DNA from: Solirubrobacter sp963724195
Lineage (GTDB): Bacteria; Actinomycetota; Thermoleophilia; Solirubrobacterales; Solirubrobacteraceae
Direction: 5' to 3'
Assembly: GCA_963724195.1 (NCBI GenBank)
Contig: CAVRTQ010000016.1
Span: 186,001 to 250,000 of the forward strand
DNA: 64,000 nucleotides
Translations under genes and position numbers: made by a program
In this document: positions 8,802 to 17,141 of the stretch, piece after piece
Layout: each line of letters opens with the position of its first letter
How positions within the stretch are numbered: the first letter of the stretch is position 1
The notes under the pieces: generated by a model
What the model saw: the letters and a program-made list of their open reading frames with translations, nothing else
What the model was told of the DNA's origin: nothing
Database searches by the model: none

Positions 8802-9601
8802 GTGGTGGAAGCGCTACTGGAACGAATCGGGCTCGGCGGACGCGACATCGCCCCCGACCTCGACGGGTTGTGCACCGTCCACCGCGCCTACCTCGGCGCG
8901 ATGCCGTACGAGGACCTCGCCGTGCAGCTGGGGGAGACCGGACCGCTGGACCCGGCGGAGCTCGTGCCGCGCCTGCTGCACGAAGGACGCGGCGGCTACT
9001 GCTTTGAGCTCAACACCGTGCTCGGCTGGCTGCTGCAGGCCCTCGGCTTCTCCCTGACCCACCACCAGGCGGTCGTCGGCGGCGTCGGGCCGACCAACCA
9101 CATGGTCCTGGTCGTCGACGTGGACGGCGAGCCGTGGATCGCCGACGCCGGCCTCGGCGAAGGGTTCCTGGACCCGCTCCCGCTGGTCCCGGGGCCGCAC
9201 GACTTCGGGCCGTTCCGGTGGACCGTCGAGCTGGAGCCGTGCGGGACGTGGTGGGTCGCCGCACACGACTGGTGCTCGTTCCCCGGGTTCCGGATGGAGG
9301 AGGAGGCGTCGCCGGTCAGCGCGTTCGAGCCGCATCATCGTCGGCTCGCCACGGACCCGGAGTCCCCGTTCGTGAAGACGCTCGTGGTGCAGCGGCCGCG
9401 GTGCGGACCGGATCACGACGCTCCGGGCGCGGACGCTGTCGTCCGTCGGGCCGGACGTGGACAGCAAGCGGGTGGTGGCCGACGAGGCGGAGTTCTACGC
9501 CGTCCTGGCGGGCGAGTTCGGCGGTGACGCGGCGGATCCGCGGCTCTGGGCCCAGGCCTGCGTCCAGCACGAGGAGTTCCTGGCGCGCATCGACCGTGTG
9601 A
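8802..9601 (+). CDS. nat: Arylamine N-acetyltransferase, frameshifted
   Basis: The enzyme transfers acetyl groups from acetyl-CoA to arylamines. The catalytic cysteine is in GGYCFELNTVLGWLL, the histidine in TNHMVLVVDVDG and the aspartate in IADAGLGEGFLDP. The frame is sound to LVVQRPR (about 9398), then coding continues shifted by one base (DRITTLRARTLSSVGPDVDSK and VVADEAEFYAVLAGEFGG). The expected end FLARIDR coincides with a TGA at 9599-9601 in yet another frame, suggesting a second indel. That TGA begins a family B repeat. GTG start at 8802 (a second GTG follows). Confidence 0.85.
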
Positions 9602-9971
9602 ACGGCGAGCACGACGCTCGCGTGCCCGGGTGGCGCGTTGCCGCTCACGCGCCACGCGAGCGTTCACCAAGTTCCCGCCCAGGGAACCAAGCGAACGCTC
9701 GCGTGCCCAGGTGGCGCGTCTCCGCTCGCGCGTCCGTGTCGCGCGGCGGCCCGTCGCCCAAGGGGTGCCGCACACGCGTCACCCGAGGCGACACGGATGT
9801 GCGGCGCTCCCTCGTGGCGCGCGCGAACCTGCGCCGCCGGACAGCGCCTTCCTGCCACGCGCCACCAGCGCCCGTCGCGGCGCGAACCCGCGTCCGCGCC
9901 TTCGCCCCGCGCGCCACCCGGCGCCCCGTCGCGGCGCGGGCGAAACGGCCCGGCGCCTCACGCCGACGCGG
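9599..9971 (+). repeat. Repeat-rich gap with family B element, locus 1
   Basis: No gene is seen here. TGAACGGCGAGC (9599-9610) is followed by an imperfect palindrome, GACGCTCGCGTGCC (9613-9626) to GCCACGCGAGCGTTCAC (9651-9667). Next come AAGTTCCC and GGGAACC, and a second near-copy of the left arm, GAACGCTCGCGTGCC with AGGTGGCGCG, about 80 nt later (from 9693). The rest (9740-9970) is GC-rich low-complexity sequence with repeated GTCGCGGCGCG and GCGCGAACC words. The same end sequences recur at 34.8-35.2 and 55.8-56.0 kb. Confidence 0.6.
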
Positions 9972-11258
9972 CTACTCCGCCGCGGCTTCTTCGATCAGCG
10001 TCGAGATCTGGGCCAGGTGCGCGCGGACACGCTCGGCCATGGCGTCCAGCACCGTGCGCGCCTGCTCGATGCCGCCCGCGGCGTTCGTCAGGTGCAGCTT
10101 GATCCGCCGGACCTCGTCCATCGCGCCCAGCGCGCGCTCCACCTCGGCGCGCAGCGCCGGCGCGTCCAGGCCGTCGACGCCGCCCTTGGCCATCAGCACG
10201 CGCGCCCGGGCCAGCGAGTAGGCGACCTCCAGGGCCAGCCGCGAGCCGTCCTCGGGGTCGTAGACGACGAACATCTTGTCGCCGCCGACCTCGCGCAGCC
10301 CTTCGACCCGCGCGGGCAGCTGCTCCGCGGACGGGACGACCCAGACGCCGTAGTCGGCGGCGCGGTGGGCCATCGCCTCCTCGAGGTCGGTCAGGGCCTC
10401 CTTGCGGGAGCGGCGGGAGTTCTTGGCCTCGAAGACGATCCGGCCGCGCGAGGCCCCGGAGCAGCCTTCGATGTCCACGACGACGTCGCCCTTGCGGCCG
10501 CCGCCGCCGCGGAAGTCGCCGACGGCGTCGCAGTCGTCGCCGTGGCCGCGGGCGATCGCGTCCAGCGCGTCGGCCAGCGCCTCCTCGTACGGGCGGCCCT
10601 TGGCCGTGCCGCGGGCGTGCTCGGCCGCGACGTCGGCGGCCTTCTCGCGCTCGGAGCGCAGGCCCGCCAGCTCCAGCTTCAGCGCGACCATCTGCTCGCG
10701 CATGGCCTCGAGCTGCACCTCCTGCCGCGTGGCCATCTCGCGCGCGGAGCGCAGGTGCGCGGCCTTGAAGTCGGCCAACGGGTTGTTCCCGTCGGCGCTG
10801 GAGAACTGGCGCAGCAGGTCCTCGCGCATGCGGGCGGACTGGTCGCGCATCACCTCGCGCAGCTGGTGCTGCACGGCGGAGGTGGAGCCCTCGCCGAACA
10901 GGCGCTGGAGCTCGCGGGCGAGGTGCCCGTTCTCCTCGCCGAAGACCTCGTCGACCTTGGTGCCGAAGAACTCGGCCACCACCCGGGCCTTGTCGGTGAA
11001 GGCGGACTCGACCTCGCGGGAGACCTTCTCGAACTCGTTGCGGACGAACTCGGCGTCCACGGCGGCCTGCTCGCGCTCCAGCACCCGCGCGCCGACCTCG
11101 ATCGCGTCATTGACGATCGCCACCGGGTCATCGCCCGCCGTCATCCGGCGGTCCAGGAACGCGGCCGTCGTGGGATCGTCGATGACGATGTTCTCGACGA
11201 TCACGCGCCCCATCAGGACGTGGACGCGGGGGGAGCGAAGTGGTGTGGCGGCCTCCAT
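9972..11258 (-). CDS. Coiled-coil protein with PD-(D/E)XK nuclease-like domain (DUF2130-like)
   Basis: Residues about 50-200 are helical and coiled coil (VEREQ-type heptads and LVALKLELAGLRSEREKA). Residues about 215-320 hold a restriction-endonuclease-like core: KGRPYEEALADALDAIA, then GDVVVDIEG and RIVFEAKNS, which supply the D and ExK of the PD-(D/E)XK motif, and RAADYGVWVV. The C-terminus is helical. DNA cleavage or repair is plausible but unproven. ATG 11258 (EAATPLRSP) is preferred; TTG 11264 also fits. Repeat-rich gaps lie on both sides. Confidence 0.6.
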   Translation of the reverse strand: MEAATPLRSPRVHVLMGRVIVENIVIDDPTTAAFLDRRMTAGDDPVAIVNDAIEVGARVLEREQAAVDAEFVRNEFEKVSREVESAFTDKARVVAEFFGTKVDEVFGEENGHLARELQRLFGEGSTSAVQHQLREVMRDQSARMREDLLRQFSSADGNNPLADFKAAHLRSAREMATRQEVQLEAMREQMVALKLELAGLRSEREKAADVAAEHARGTAKGRPYEEALADALDAIARGHGDDCDAVGDFRGGGGRKGDVVVDIEGCSGASRGRIVFEAKNSRRSRKEALTDLEEAMAHRAADYGVWVVPSAEQLPARVEGLREVGGDKMFVVYDPEDGSRLALEVAYSLARARVLMAKGGVDGLDAPALRAEVERALGAMDEVRRIKLHLTNAAGGIEQARTVLDAMAERVRAHLAQISTLIEEAAAE

Positions 11259-11459
11259 AAGCAACCGCCCACGCTACGTGGCGCGCTGGACGGAAAGGGT
11301 TCGTCGAGGAATGGGCGGTGCGCCTGATGTGGTGCAGGCGCCAGTGCCTCGGGCCGCCCGCGACAAGCGTGGCGTGCCTCTGGCACGTGAGCGTCGCGGG
11401 TGGCGCGAGGTGCGGCGGATGTGCCGCAGGAGGCGTGCCGTTATTCCTCGACGAGCCCC

Positions 11460-11728
11460 TCAGCGCGTGGAGAAGCCGGAGAGCCCTTCAGGCTTCTCCG
11501 AGGCCACGTCCACGACGACACCGTCGAGTGCCCCGGGCCGCCGCGCACGAACGCGACCATCGCGTCGACCGCGTCAGCGCCACCTTCGAACACGGCCTCG
11601 ACCGTCCCGTCGCCCAGGTTCTCGGCCCACCCGGCCACGCCGCGCCGCTCAGCCTCCTTCCGGGTCGACTCCCGGAAGAAGACGCCCTGCACGTTCCCGT
11701 GCGCCACCACACGGCGCCGTTCGGCCAT
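11460..11728 (-). CDS. acyP: Acylphosphatase, one frameshift
   Basis: The start RRRVVAHGNVQGVFFRESTR holds the catalytic arginine in GNVQGVFFR and WAENLGDGTVEAVFEG holds the catalytic asparagine. The enzyme hydrolyses acyl phosphates. After GGPGHSTV (about 11524) one base is missing: the restored frame reads VVDVASEKPEGLSGFSTR and ends at the TGA complementary to 11460-11462, giving 89 residues, the usual length. It is divergent from the gene at 11746 with only 17 nt between starts. Confidence 0.88.
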
Positions 11729-11733
11729 GCCGA

Positions 11734-11739
11734 TACGGT
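11734..11739 (+). promoter_or_regulatory. Candidate leaderless -10 box TACGGT
   Basis: TACGGT ends 6 nt before the ATG at 11746. Confidence 0.35.
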
Positions 11740-11745
11740 AGACAA

Positions 11746-12668
11746 ATGAGAGACCTCGAAGGCGAGCTCGACGCCTGCGGAGGGGCCGCCGCGCCCCCGT
11801 CCGCCGCCGCGCGCCTGCGTGAGGTCCTGACCGAGACCCTCAAGCGTGGTCGCAGCGATCTCGCCAAGCCCCGCTCGGGCCTGGAGCACCCGGTCGAGGT
11901 CGCGCTCACCAGCGGCCTGCTGGCCGCCACGCCCGCGACCGCGACGCTCCGCGCCGACCCCGAGTCGATCCCCGAGCGCGAGTGGCTGCTCGTCGCCGCC
12001 GTGGTCGGCACGCTGATCGAGCTCGCCGAGCCCGGCCCGCCCACGGGTCCCGACGACCTGCGCCTGCGCGCGGGCGAGCTCCCCGGCGGCTTTCTCGTGC
12101 TCGGGTTCGAAGGCGCCGACCTGGATCCCGAGCTCGTCGACCTCGCGTTCGAGGAGCAGTCACACGGCATCGACCGGCTGCGGGCGCGGGCCCACGCGCT
12201 CCCCCGCAGCGTGATCGAGAACGTGGAGCTCAAGGCCCCGATCGGCGCCCGGCACCCGCTCAAGATCGCCGAGACCGTGGCGCGCCTGGGTGGCCGCCCG
12301 CCGGCCAGCACGACGATCTCGAGGACGCGGTGCTCTCCATCCTCGGCACCGGCGGCGCCTCCACGCGGCCCCACGAGGACCCCGACCCCGCCAAGCGGGC
12401 GGCCCGCCGCATCCTCCAACGCCTCGACGGCATGGGGAAGTGGGGCGGATATCACACCGAGTTCGCGCACCTTGCGCGAGGCTTCGCCGGCAACGACCGC
12501 GCGCTCGCGCAGGAGGTGGGGGAGGCCTTGCTGGAGGTGGGCCTGCTCGCCGAGAAGCCCTCGGTCGGCCAGCGCCACGTCTATCTCAACCCCAAGCGCG
12601 CCGCCGAGATCCGCAAGTTGATCGACACGGGAGCGCTCCCAGCGGGTATGAGGCTGCCGTCGAAATAG
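11746..12668 (+). CDS. Conserved-looking protein of unknown function with C-terminal winged-helix-like region, one frameshift
   Basis: The reconstructed product is about 307 residues. It begins MRDLEGELDACGGAAAPPSA; a helical region reads SIPEREWLLVAAVVGTLIELAEPG; the frame breaks near 12303 (LGGRPP) and resumes as QHDDLEDAVLSILGTGGAS. The last 80 residues (KWGGYHTEFAHLARGFAG, then EVGEALLEVGLLAEKPSV and HVYLNPKRAAEIRKLI) resemble a winged helix. I do not recognise the family. It is 7 nt upstream of the acyl-CoA synthetase and probably co-transcribed with it. Confidence 0.55.
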
Positions 12669-12675
12669 GAGAGAG

Positions 12676-14288
12676 ATGATCCCGAAGCCGAGTGAGCTCG
12701 CCACGCAGGCGCAGATGAAGCTGCAGACGTTGGTAACGCTCACGCGTGCGGGGATCGTGCACCCCGAGCGGCCCGACCACGTGTGGCACACCGTCGCCGC
12801 GCTGCTGAAGTTCGGCACCACGCCCGCGGCGGGCTACATCGGCGCCGCGAAGAAGTTCCCGAACGAGCCGGCGATCATCGACGAGCTCGGCACGCTCACC
12901 TTCAAGCAGGTCGACGAGCGCACGAACGCGCTCGCGCACGCCTTCGCCCGCGACGGGATCGAGGAGGGCGACGGCGTCGCGATCATGTGCCGCAACCACC
13001 GCGGCTGGATCGACGCGGTCGTGGCCTGCTCGAAGCTCGGGGCCAACGCGCTGTTCATGAACACCGCCTTCTCCGGCCCGCAGCTGACCGACGTGGCCAA
13101 GCGGGAGAAGCCGAAGGCGATCGTCTACGACCAGGAGTTCGCCGAGGTGCTCGCGGACGCCGGCAAGCGCCGCAAGCGCTACGTCGCCTGGCACGACGGC
13201 AAGGCCGACGACCCGCTGCTCGAGGACCTGATCGGCCGCGGCGACCCCGCGCCGCTGAAGGCGCCGGGGCGAGCGAGGGCGCGCGATCATCCTCACCTCG
13301 GGCACGACCGGCACGCCCAAGGGCGCCTCGCGCTCGATGCCGAAGTCGATCGACCCGATCGCGTCGCTGCTGAGCGTGATCCCGCTGAAGGCGCGCGAGA
13401 AGACGATGCTCGCCGCGCCGCTCTTCCACGCCTGGGGCTTCGCGCAGTGGGCGCTCGGCATCAGCCTGGCCTCCACCATCGTGCTCAAGCGCAAGTTCGA
13501 CGAGGAGGGCACGCTGTCGCTGACCGCCCAGCACGGCTGCCAGGCGCTGGTCGTCGTCCCGGTGATGATCCAGCGCATCCTGGAGCTGCCCGACGAGGTG
13601 CTCGACCGCTACGACCTGTCGGCGGTGAAGGCGGTGCCGGTGTCGGGCTCCGCGCTTCCGGGCGCGCGTCTCGAACCGCTGGATGGACCACTTCGGCGAG
13701 AACCTCTACAACCTCTACGGCTCGACCGAGGTGGCGTGGGCGACGATCGCCACGCCACGCGACCTGCGCGAGGCGCCGGGCACCGCGGGCCGACCGCCGC
13801 GCGGGTCGGTCGTGAAGATCTACGGCGAGGACGGCAAGCCCTGCCGCAGGGCGAGACGGGCCGGATCTTCGTCGGCAACGACGTCCAGTTCGAGGGCTAC
13901 ACGGGCGGCGGCAGCAAGGACGAGCTCGACGGGCTGCTCTCGTCGGGCGACGTCGGGCACTTCGATGCCAGCGGGCGGCCTGTTCATCGACGGCCGCGAC
14001 GACGACATGATCGTCAGCGGCGGCGAGAACGTCTTCCCGGCCGAGGTCGAGGATCTGCTTCACGGTCATGAAGCGATCGTCGAGGCGGCGGTGTTCGGTG
14101 TGGACGATGACCAGTACGGCCAGCGGCTCAAGGCCGTGATCGTCAAGCGGGGCGAGATCACCGAGGACGAGGTCCGCGCCTACGTCAAGGCGAACCTCGC
14201 GGGCTACAAGCAGCCGCGCGACGTCGAATTCGTCGACGAGCTCCCACGCACCTCCACCGGGAAGGTGTTGAAGCGAGAACTACTGTAA
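12676..14288 (+). CDS. Acyl-CoA synthetase (AMP-binding enzyme), four frameshifts
   Basis: ANL-superfamily adenylating enzyme activating a fatty or carboxylic acid to its CoA ester. Pieces in three frames restore the family motifs in order: FPNEPAIIDELGTLTFKQVDE; the P-loop AIILTSGTTGTPKGAS after a break near 13280; LYNLYGSTEVAWATIATP after a break near 13665; QGETGRIFVGNDVQFEGYT after about 13845; and LFIDGRDDDMIVSGGENVFP after about 13970. It ends with the catalytic-lysine motif LPRTSTGKVLKRELL. The restored length is about 537 residues. Four single-base breaks in an otherwise intact enzyme suggest sequence error, but a true pseudogene cannot be excluded. Confidence 0.85.
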
Positions 14289-14293
14289 GAGGC

Positions 14294-14812
14294 ATGCCTC
14301 AGCGCACGGACTTCCTCGATATCGGGCGCCTCGGGCTCACTTCCGGAGAGGGCCGACGCCTGGACGTGCACGTCCACGTCGACCCGCTCGACTACGGCGG
14401 GTCCTCCTACGCCGTGGAGCCGGAGCTGATGCCCGTGCGCCTCGACATCTCCCGCACCACCGGCGAAGGCTGGGCGCTGCGGATGCGCTTCGACGCGGAG
14501 CTGGAAGGTCCGTGCATGCGCTGTCTCGACAACGCGCGGCGCACGTACGCGGTGGATTCCTACGAGGTGCACCAGCCCGGAGCGGGGGACGCGGACCTGC
14601 TCTCGCCCTACTACGCGGACCACGAGCTGAACCTCGAGGCGTGGGCGCGCGACGCGCTCGCGCTCGCCCTGCCGACCCAGATCACGTGCCGCGACGACTG
14701 CGCCGGTCTGTGCGCGCAGTGCGGCGCGAACCTCAACGAGGATCCCGATCACGCGCACGAGGCGCCGCCGGACCAGCGCTGGGCGAAACTGTCCGAACTC
14801 AAGTTCGAGTGA
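14294..14812 (+). CDS. YceD/DUF177 family protein
   Basis: The 172-residue protein contains the DUF177 pattern: PCMRCLDNARRTY (CxxC), then DHELNLEAWARDALALALP and CRDDCAGLCAQCGANLNEDP. The cysteines look like a zinc or structural site. Members lie immediately upstream of rpmF and are implicated in 23S rRNA or ribosome accumulation in bacteria and plastids. It follows the acyl-CoA synthetase by 5 nt and precedes rpmF across two hairpins. Confidence 0.9.
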   Translation: MPQRTDFLDIGRLGLTSGEGRRLDVHVHVDPLDYGGSSYAVEPELMPVRLDISRTTGEGWALRMRFDAELEGPCMRCLDNARRTYAVDSYEVHQPGAGDADLLSPYYADHELNLEAWARDALALALPTQITCRDDCAGLCAQCGANLNEDPDHAHEAPPDQRWAKLSELKFE

Positions 14813-14814
14813 GG

Positions 14815-14888
14815 CGCATCGCCCAGGGGGCGATGCGTCGGGGAGTTCCCGGCGGCGATCCAGGCGCGAAGCCGCGCCGGGAACTCCC
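14815..14888 (+). promoter_or_regulatory. Two tandem perfect hairpins between yceD and rpmF
   Basis: Hairpin 1 is CGCATCGCCC (14815-14824), loop AGG, GGGCGATGCG (14828-14837). Hairpin 2 is GGGAGTTCCCGGCG (14841-14854), a 20-nt loop, CGCCGGGAACTCCC (14875-14888). Neither has a T-run. Hairpin 1 begins 2 nt after the yceD stop. They could end or stabilise the yceD transcript ahead of an rpmF promoter, or form a ribosomal-protein control element. Confidence 0.6.
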
Positions 14889-14915
14889 GGTCGCGGGACC
14901 CGACACGCGGGTCGC

Positions 14916-14921
14916 TATCCT
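14916..14921 (+). promoter_or_regulatory. Candidate -10 box TATCCT of rpmF
   Basis: TATCCT lies 11 nt before the ATG, in the context TCGCTATCCT. The same ten bases occur before rpsP at a matching distance. Confidence 0.4.
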
Positions 14922-14932
14922 TTCGCGCCGTC

Positions 14933-15136
14933 ATGGCAGTCCCTAAGCAAAAGCAATCGCACGCGCGCACCGCGCAGCGCAGGGCGCAGCACAAGATCAC
15001 TGCTCCCTCGGTCAACGACTGCCCGCAGTGCCGCCGGCCTCGCCGCCCGCACCGCGTGTGCCCGCATTGCGGGTTCTATGGCGGTCGCGAGGTCGTGCAC
15101 ATGCACGACGCTCACGATCACGATCACGAGCACTAG
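14933..15136 (+). CDS. rpmF: 50S ribosomal protein L32 with histidine-rich tail
   Basis: The 67-residue protein starts MAVPKQKQSHARTAQRRAQH, as L32 does, and carries a zinc ribbon (CPQC and CPHC). The C-terminus VHMHDAHDHDHEH is unusually rich in histidine and aspartate and could bind metal; typical L32 ends soon after the second CxxC. It is part of the large ribosomal subunit. It lies between yceD and plsX, as in many bacteria. Confidence 0.96.
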   Translation: MAVPKQKQSHARTAQRRAQHKITAPSVNDCPQCRRPRRPHRVCPHCGFYGGREVVHMHDAHDHDHEH

Positions 15137-16168
15137 CAGCACGCCCGTCACCGTCGCGGTGGACGTCAACGGGGCCGATCTCGGCCCCGCTGAGGTCGCG
15201 CGCGGTGCCGCGCACGCTGAGAACGTGCGCGTGATCCTGTTCGGCCCGGCCGCCGAGATCGGGCCGGTGCCTGCGCACGTCTCGGTGGTGGACGCTCCGG
15301 TGTCGATCGCCAAAGAGGCCGATCCCGCCCGCGCCGTGCGCCGCACGCCTGAGGCGTCGATCGTCCGCGCCGTCGCGGCGGTCACCGACGGTGAGGCCGA
15401 CGCGCTGGTCAGCGGCGGCTCGACGGGCGCGGCCCTGGCCGCGGCGCTGTTCGGCTTCAAGCGCGTGCGCGGCGTCCATCGCCCGGCGCTCGCGATCATG
15501 ATCCCGGTCCCCGGCAAGCCGTTCCTGCTGCTCGACGCGGGCGCGAACGTCGAGGTGCGCCCGGAGATGCTCGTCCAGTTCGCGCACATGGGGGCGGCGT
15601 TCATGGAGGCCGTGGCCGGGGTTTCGTCCCCGCGCGTGGCGCTGCTCGCCAACGGGACGGAGGCGACCAAGGGCACGGAGATCGTCGTCGCGGCGCATTC
15701 CGTGCTCGCCTCGACCCCGGGCCTGAACTTCGTCGGCAACGTCGAGGGGTTCGCGATCGGGAGCGGCGCCGCCGACGTGATCGTGGCCGACGGCTTCACC
15801 GGCAACGTGGCGCTCAAGGTGATGGAGGGGATCGTCGGCGGCGTTGTTCGGCGCGGTGCGCGGCGCCGCGATGTCCTCGCTGCGCTCGAAGGTCGGCGGG
15901 TTGCTCCTCAAGCCCGCGCTGCGCGGGCTCCGGAGACGAGCTGGACCCGGAGGAGCAGGGCGGCGCGGTGCTGCTCGGGCTGCGGCACATCGGCGTGGTC
16001 CCGCACGGGTCGTTCGGGGCACGCGGGTTCACCCGGGCGATCGAGGTCGCGGCCCGCGGCGTGCGCGAGGACGTGGCCGGTCGGACCCACGCCCGGCTGG
16101 CCGAGGCGGGGGCTCTGCGCAGGACGGCGTCGTCCGAACCGCTCGCTAGCTTGCCCGAAGAGTCATGA
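15078..16168 (+). CDS. plsX: Phosphate acyltransferase PlsX, two frameshifts and unclear start
   Basis: PlsX makes acyl-phosphate from acyl-ACP for phospholipid synthesis. Recognisable segments are TVAVDVNGADLGPAEVARGA (first strand and catalytic region), ADALVSGGSTGAALAAALFG, LLDAGANVEVRPEMLVQFA and VGNVEGFAIGSGAADVIVAD. The frame breaks near 15838 (to ALFGAVRGAAMSSLRSKVGG) and near 15930 (to DELDPEEQGGAVLLGLRHIG). The start is unresolved: the conserved first strand begins at 15147; ATG 15078 overlaps rpmF by 59 nt, while GTG 15159 would delete the strand. The stop overlaps acpP (ATGA). Confidence 0.88.
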
Positions 16169-16419
16169 CCCGAGAGCAAGTCCTCACCCTCATCCGCGAG
16201 CACCTGGCCGACGAGCTGGCGCTCGAGGACCCGGAGACCATCACGGAAGACACGCACTTCCGCGAGGACCTGTCCGCCGATTCGCTGGACCTGTACACGC
16301 TCGTGCAGGAGCTCGAAGACTCCTACGGCGTGAAGATGTCCGACGAGCAGGCGGCGCGCATCCACACCGTGCGCCAGGCCATCGACTTCGTCTTGGCCCA
16401 CGAACCGTCGAACCCCTGA
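16165..16419 (+). CDS. acpP: Acyl carrier protein
   Basis: The 84-residue acidic protein has the phosphopantetheine attachment motif in DLSADSLDLYTLVQELED (serine of DSL, near residue 40). It carries growing acyl chains in fatty-acid synthesis and supplies PlsX. It overlaps the plsX stop by ATGA and precedes rnc by 14 nt, the common plsX-acpP-rnc order. The tail DFVLAHEPSNP is short. Confidence 0.93.
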   Translation: MTREQVLTLIREHLADELALEDPETITEDTHFREDLSADSLDLYTLVQELEDSYGVKMSDEQAARIHTVRQAIDFVLAHEPSNP

Positions 16420-16433
16420 ACCACCTTCACGAC

Positions 16434-17141
16434 ATGCTCGAGCGGCTGCCGGCCGACTTGGCGAAGCAGTCGGTGACGCACTCCTCGTGGACCGACAAGC
16501 GCTCGGATTCCTACGAGCGGCTGGCGTTCCTGGGTGACTCGGTGCTGGGCCTGGCGGTCACGACGCACCTGTACCCGCGCCTGCAGCCGGACGCCTACGG
16601 CGCCGGGCGGCTCACCAAGGTGCGCGCGCAGGCCGTCTCCGGCCGCTCCTGCCGGGACGTGGCCGAGCGCCTGGGCATCCCGGAGCGGCTGAAGACCGCC
16701 GCGCCGCCGGAGTTCGCCGGGCCCGCGACGGAGCAGCTCGCCCGCACCGAACGCGTGCTCGCGTCCGTGATCGAGGCCGTGATCGGGGCGTGTTACCTCG
16801 AGTTCGGCTACGAGCCGGTCGCCGACGCGGTGGTGGAGGCCTTCCAGCCGGAGATCGAACGGGCGCTCGCGCATCCGGCCGACTTCAAGAGCGCCCTGCA
16901 GGAGCAGCTCGCGCGGCGCGGGACGGTCGTGATCTACGAGGTCGCCTCCGAGGAGGGACCGCCGCACGAGCGGACCTTCGAGGTGGCGGCGATGGTGGAC
17001 GGCGAGGAGCTCGCGCGCGGGAGCGGGCGCTCGAAGAAGGACGCCGAGCAGGCCGCCGCGGAAACGGCCCTCGAAGGCATGGAAGTTAAAGGCATGCAGC
17101 CCCTCCGCCCCACCCCGATCATCCGACCTTTGATCGCCTGA
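16434..17141 (+). CDS. rnc: Ribonuclease III
   Basis: The 235-residue enzyme has the catalytic signature YERLAFLGDSVLGLAV (near residues 26-41), a second acidic segment ERVLASVIEAVIGACYLEFG, and a C-terminal double-stranded-RNA-binding domain (DFKSALQEQLARRG to GSGRSKKDAEQAAAETALEG). It cuts dsRNA in rRNA and mRNA maturation. The last 16 residues (QPLRPTPIIRPLIA at the end) are encoded by a family A repeat and are not part of the normal fold. The TGA abuts the smc ATG. Confidence 0.95.
   Translation: MLERLPADLAKQSVTHSSWTDKRSDSYERLAFLGDSVLGLAVTTHLYPRLQPDAYGAGRLTKVRAQAVSGRSCRDVAERLGIPERLKTAAPPEFAGPATEQLARTERVLASVIEAVIGACYLEFGYEPVADAVVEAFQPEIERALAHPADFKSALQEQLARRGTVVIYEVASEEGPPHERTFEVAAMVDGEELARGSGRSKKDAEQAAAETALEGMEVKGMQPLRPTPIIRPLIA
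17097..17129 (+). repeat. Family A dispersed repeat, copy 1 (inside the 3' end of rnc)
   Basis: The invariant 25-nt core is at 17105-17129 and includes CCCCACCCCGATCATCCGAC. It is preceded by AGCCCCT, as in copies 3 and 4 (AACCCCT in copy 3). Here it is read through as the C-terminal tail of RNase III. Confidence 0.8.

Noticed and set aside
9630..11327. A 565-residue plus-strand open frame across the repeat gap and the nuclease-like gene
   Set aside because: Its sequence is the complement of a coherent coiled-coil protein and begins in repeats; no domain is recognisable.
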